The position numbers and the translations under genes are program-made. Positions 23,440-23,659 of a DNA stretch of 23,659 nt are shown here, one piece after another. This stretch comes from Anaerolineales bacterium. GTDB lineage: Bacteria; Chloroflexota; Anaerolineae; Anaerolineales; UBA6663. The notes beneath the pieces were generated by a model, which saw only the letters and a program-made list of their open reading frames with translations, had not been told where the DNA came from and did no database searches. Position 1 is the first letter of the stretch. The number at the start of each line of letters is the position of its first letter. The stretch spans positions 1 to 23,659 of the forward strand of contig JAGOBN010000007.1 of NCBI GenBank assembly GCA_017999235.1, read 5' to 3'.

Positions 23440-23659
23440 ATGTCCATCTTCACCGCCTCCGTCCACGCCGGCCGTATCGCGCCCCAGAAGCCCGGCACCC
23501 CGTCCGCGCCCGCCATCGTCACCGCCTCCAGTTGGACCCAGGCGGAGGCGGCCGCCCTGGATGCCGCGCTGGGCGATGAAAACGCCGGCTACGTCTATGC
23601 CCGCTACGGCGGCCCCACCCAGGAGGCGCTGGAAGCGGCGGTGACGGCGCTGGAGCAGG
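23440..23659 (+). CDS. Cys/Met-metabolism PLP enzyme (cystathionine synthase/lyase type), 3' truncated
   Basis: The first 73 codons of a gene that runs off the right edge. It shows the family N-terminus: a VHAG motif, PAIVTASSW in place of the usual PI..SSTF strand, and YARYGGPTQEALE, which matches the Y-x-R-x-x-(N/G)-PT..LE signature of trans-sulfuration PLP enzymes (cystathionine gamma-synthase, gamma-lyase, homocysteine synthase). The catalytic lysine region lies outside the window, so the exact reaction cannot be assigned. The extended -10 at 23333 suggests its own promoter, separate from the exporter operon. Confidence 0.75.
   Translation, partial: MSIFTASVHAGRIAPQKPGTPSAPAIVTASSWTQAEAAALDAALGDENAGYVYARYGGPTQEALEAAVTALEQ

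Noticed and set aside
1..23659. CRISPR array or integrase-associated island
   Set aside because: No regularly spaced repeats, no integrase or transposase gene apart from the decayed intron RT, and no tRNA-flanked att-like repeats were seen.

Overview
The window is GC-rich, densely packed and almost entirely + strand. It looks like part of an extracellular-polysaccharide locus from an environmental bacterium, most plausibly Chloroflexota (Anaerolineae/Caldilineae-like). That assignment is inference. It rests on protein style (Pro/Thr/Ala-rich secreted linkers, a secreted FG-GAP protein ending in an FLPLI tail, serial GT4 enzymes, extended -10 promoters of the form TGCTATA[A/G]T); no rRNA or other phylogenetic marker is present.

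Region 1 (1-12665) is the polysaccharide block: the C-terminal part of an O-antigen ligase/polymerase-like membrane protein, a Wzx-type flippase, one GT2 and four GT4 glycosyltransferases, a BcsB-like membrane-anchored protein, a NodB-type polysaccharide deacetylase and an ATP-grasp ligase. Many of these genes overlap by 4 nt (ATGA), suggesting translational coupling. The likely logic is: GT2/GT4 enzymes build a lipid-linked repeat, Wzx flips it, the ligase/polymerase joins it, and the deacetylase and ATP-grasp enzyme decorate or modify it. The BcsB-like protein belongs to synthase-type (cellulose-like) export and has no BcsA synthase in this window.

Region 2 (12669-15671) holds two divergently transcribed exported proteins: a lipoprotein related to putative glycoside hydrolases (GHL15-like, - strand, tail-to-tail with the ATP-grasp gene) and a secreted seven-repeat FG-GAP/beta-propeller protein (+ strand).

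Region 3 (15672-18076) is non-coding apart from a complete but decayed group II intron at 16041-17961. Both boundaries can be placed from the sequence: a GTGCG start, an AC end, a branch-point A eight bases from the 3' end, and a 7-8 bp EBS1-IBS1 match to the upstream flank. Its reverse transcriptase/maturase has three frameshifting indels and domain V has lost its tetraloop, so the element is probably immobile and perhaps unable to splice.

Region 4 (18077-23659) holds a GT39-like multipass glycosyltransferase, then a compact operon of an ABC-2 ATPase, two ABC-2 permeases and a macrolide/aminoglycoside-phosphotransferase-like kinase (drug-export or self-resistance style), and finally the start of a Cys/Met-metabolism PLP enzyme cut by the window edge.

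I see no wholly new system. The strongest observations are the decayed intron with readable target recognition, the BcsB-like gene embedded in a Wzx/Wzy-style locus without a synthase, and the exporter-plus-kinase operon.
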